Assembly: GCA_934647305.1 (NCBI GenBank)
Contig: CAKUFI010000018.1
Span: 1-40,928, forward strand
Length of the DNA: 40,928 bases
Source: an uncultured Clostridia bacterium
Lineage (GTDB): Bacteria > Bacillota > Clostridia > Christensenellales > Aristaeellaceae
Direction: 5' to 3'
Of this stretch, positions 39,203-40,928 are shown piece after piece (position 1 is the stretch's first letter; each line of letters opens with the position of its first letter). The notes under the pieces were generated by a model. It ran no database searches and had not been told where the DNA came from. It saw only the letters and a program-made list of their open reading frames with translations. Both the position numbers and the translations under genes were made by a program.

Positions 39203-40675
39203 ATGGACACATTGTATCGCGACATCGCCCGCCGCACGCAGGGCGACATATACATCGGCGTGGTGGGGCCGGTGCGCACCGGCAAGTCCACCTTCATCAA
39301 GCGCTTCATGGAGCTGATGGTGCTGCCCCACATTGAGGACGAAAACCAGCGGCAGCGCGCCTTTGACGAGCTTCCGGTCAGCGGCGCGGGGCGCACAGTC
39401 ATGACCACGCAGCCCAAGTTCGTGCCCAACGAGGCGGCGCTGATTCACCTGCGCGATCAGGCCTCGTTCCGGGTGCGCCTGGTGGACTGCGTGGGGTATC
39501 TGGTGACAGGCGCGCTGGGCACGCAGGAAAACGAGACCGCGCGCATGGTGCGCACGCCCTGGTTCGACCACGACATCCCCTTCGAGCAGGCCGCGGAAAT
39601 CGGCACGCGGCGGGTGATCGACGAGCACTCCACGCTGGGCCTGGTGGTCACGACCGACGGCACGATTACCGACCTGCCCCGCAGCGCCTATGTCGCCGCC
39701 GAGGAGCGCGCGGTGCGGGAGCTCAAGGCGCTGGGCAAGCCCTTCGTGATCCTGCTCAACAGCGCCCAGCCCGACTCCGACGCGGCGCTGTCCCTGCAAA
39801 AGGCGCTCAGCGAGAAGTACGAGACCCCGGTGCGCCTGATGAGCGTGGAAAAGATGACGGAAGAAGACGTGCGCGGTGTGCTGGAGAGCATGCTCTTCGA
39901 GTTCCCGCTGACCGAGGTCTGGGTCGAGACCCCCGACTGGGTGGGCGCGCTGCCTGAGGGACACTGGCTCAAGAAGGCGCTGCGCGAGCAGGTGGCTCAG
40001 GCGGGCGAGCACATGCGCAGGGTGCGCGACTATGGCGCGGTCACCGAGGCCTTCGCCCAGTCCGAGTTTTTCAAGGCCCCGTCGCCCAGCGAAATCCGCC
40101 TCAGCGAGGGCGCGGTCTCCTTCCGCGCGCAGCCGGCGGACGGCCTGTTCTACCGCGTGCTCAGCGAGGAAAGCGGCCAGAAGGTCGAGGACGAGGAGCA
40201 CCTGATGACCCTGATGACCGAGCTGGCCGGGGCCAAGCGCGAGTACGACCGCATCGCCGCAGCCATGCAGTCGGTCGACGCGACCGGGTTCGGTTTAGTC
40301 CCCCCGGACGAGGCCGAGCTGCGCCTTGAGAAGCCCGAAATGGTCAGGCAGGGTGGCCGGTACGGCGTGCGCCTGCGGGCCAGCGCCCCCTCATTGCACC
40401 TGCTGAAGGTGGACATACAGACCGAAGTCTGTCCCGTCGTGGGCACGCAGGAGCAGACCGAGGAGCTGGTCGAGCAGATGGTCAGGGAGTATCAGGAAGA
40501 TCCCGACAGCGTCTGGAATACCAACCTGCTTGGCAAAACCCTCAGCGACCTCATCCGCGAGGGCCTCGCCGCCAAGCTCAGCCGCATGCCCTCCGAAACT
40601 CAGCCGAAAATGCAGCTCGCCCTCACAAAAATCGTCAACGAGGGCAGCGGCGGAATGATCTGCATTCTGCTGTAG
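39203..40675 (+). CDS. spoIVA: Stage IV sporulation protein A, coat morphogenetic ATPase
   Basis: 490 aa, matching the family length (~492). SpoIVA is made in the mother cell, binds ATP and polymerises into the platform on which the spore coat is built. The N-terminal Walker A GPVRTGKSTF (22-31), DCVGYLVTGALGTQENETARMVRTPWF and TTDGTITDLPRSAYVAAEERAV are family hallmarks. The conserved C-terminal end (KIVNEGSGGMICILL) is present. It shows the organism can probably form endospores. Transcription is likely by sigma-E. Confidence 0.98.
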   Translation: MDTLYRDIARRTQGDIYIGVVGPVRTGKSTFIKRFMELMVLPHIEDENQRQRAFDELPVSGAGRTVMTTQPKFVPNEAALIHLRDQASFRVRLVDCVGYLVTGALGTQENETARMVRTPWFDHDIPFEQAAEIGTRRVIDEHSTLGLVVTTDGTITDLPRSAYVAAEERAVRELKALGKPFVILLNSAQPDSDAALSLQKALSEKYETPVRLMSVEKMTEEDVRGVLESMLFEFPLTEVWVETPDWVGALPEGHWLKKALREQVAQAGEHMRRVRDYGAVTEAFAQSEFFKAPSPSEIRLSEGAVSFRAQPADGLFYRVLSEESGQKVEDEEHLMTLMTELAGAKREYDRIAAAMQSVDATGFGLVPPDEAELRLEKPEMVRQGGRYGVRLRASAPSLHLLKVDIQTEVCPVVGTQEQTEELVEQMVREYQEDPDSVWNTNLLGKTLSDLIREGLAAKLSRMPSETQPKMQLALTKIVNEGSGGMICILL

Positions 40676-40682
40676 GGGGAGG

Positions 40683-40790
40683 GGAACGATCGAGAGGCGG
40701 CTTTTCTGAGAAAAGCCCCTCTCGAGCTCTCCCGAAAAGCACTTTGATCCGCGTGACTTTTTCCCGTACAGTAAAGTGGTTCCCCGAATG
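40683..40790 (+). repeat. Family B element, copy 6 (after spoIVA)
   Basis: Starts GGAACGATCGAGAGG eight bases after the spoIVA stop. Stem GAGAGGCGGCTTTTC with GAAAAGCCCCTCTC, tail AGCTCTCCCGAAAAGCAC, CTTTGATCCGCG and end GTGGTTCCCCGAATG. Confidence 0.85.
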
Positions 40791-40848
40791 CGGAACTGGG
40801 AGAGCGAAGACACATGACGCGAAGTTCTGCGCGAACCCCTCTGCCCGC

Positions 40849-40928
40849 AAAGTGGACCGTTCCCATCAAAACGGACAGTGCAAAAAAGCACCTCCTGTTG
40901 TAGAATAGAAACTACAACAGGAGGTGCA
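40849..40928. other. Possible left end of an insertion sequence with a 16-bp hairpin
   Basis: AAAGTGGACCGTTCCC and AAAACGGACAGTGC are followed by a perfect 16-bp stem GCACCTCCTGTTGTAG (40888-40903) with CTACAACAGGAGGTGC (40912-40927), 8-nt loop. On the plus strand its 3' arm holds a perfect AGGAGGTG ribosome-binding site; on the minus strand the stem is followed by six U. It could be an IS leader, or a terminator for a minus-strand gene to the right. The window ends here. Confidence 0.35.

Overview
The window is about 41 kb of GC-rich DNA from a spore-forming, Gram-positive type bacterium. It carries a PolC-type replicative polymerase, SpoIVA, YesM/YesN-type regulators with an Lpl-type sugar ABC transporter, and the order frr-uppS-cdsA-dxr-rseP-ispG-polC. 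This fits a high-GC member of the Clostridia (Christensenellales-like is my inference; no rRNA is present to settle it). No phage, plasmid, CRISPR or restriction genes are seen. Only the last ~80 bases hint at a mobile element.

Layout. 1-1259: tmRNA (ssrA) and smpB on the minus strand. 1420-3384: a large polytopic membrane protein with GT-C-like features. 4152-7056: Nudix hydrolase, a GH2/beta-mannosidase-like protein without a normal catalytic barrel, and a GNAT acetyltransferase. 7644-18999: a long operon for ribosome recycling, isoprenoid and envelope lipid synthesis, and replication (frr, PASTA-like small ORF, uppS, cdsA, dxr, rseP, unknown TIM-barrel-like gene, ispG, polC). 19383-21803: short USP-like protein, DUF523 protein, then on the minus strand a YjjG-type HAD phosphatase and a zinc-ribbon protein preceded by a ~222-nt structured RNA. 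22320-29244: sugar ABC transporter (two permeases and a binding protein) with a YesN/YesM two-component system. 29361-37147 (minus): MoxR ATPase, DUF58, transglutaminase/TgpA, RecD2, ComFC and a 31-codon small ORF. 37359-40675: BirA, AcpS, SpoIVA.

The most unusual content lies between the genes. Nearly every gap is filled by mosaic repeats built from short palindromes. Family A is a ~35-nt hairpin with a conserved 11-nt loop (about TNNAAYYTATG), found 15 times. Its stem sequence differs between copies while pairing is largely kept. Family B is a ~108-nt element with a long hairpin placed directly after stop codons, again with compensated stems. Family C is an ~86-bp tandem unit plus a GC-rich hairpin. 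Short palindromes such as CAGGCTGAGCCTG and CGGGCACTGCCCG form a further set of modules. The repeats supply the C-termini and stop codons of at least four genes. One family B copy appears to be split by other modules.

Other points of note: the SpoIVA ribosome-binding site lies in a hairpin whose 5' arm overlaps the predicted sigma-E promoter, so only read-through RNA would hide it. The tmRNA tag lacks an alanine resume codon. All calls come from reading the sequence; no database search was run.
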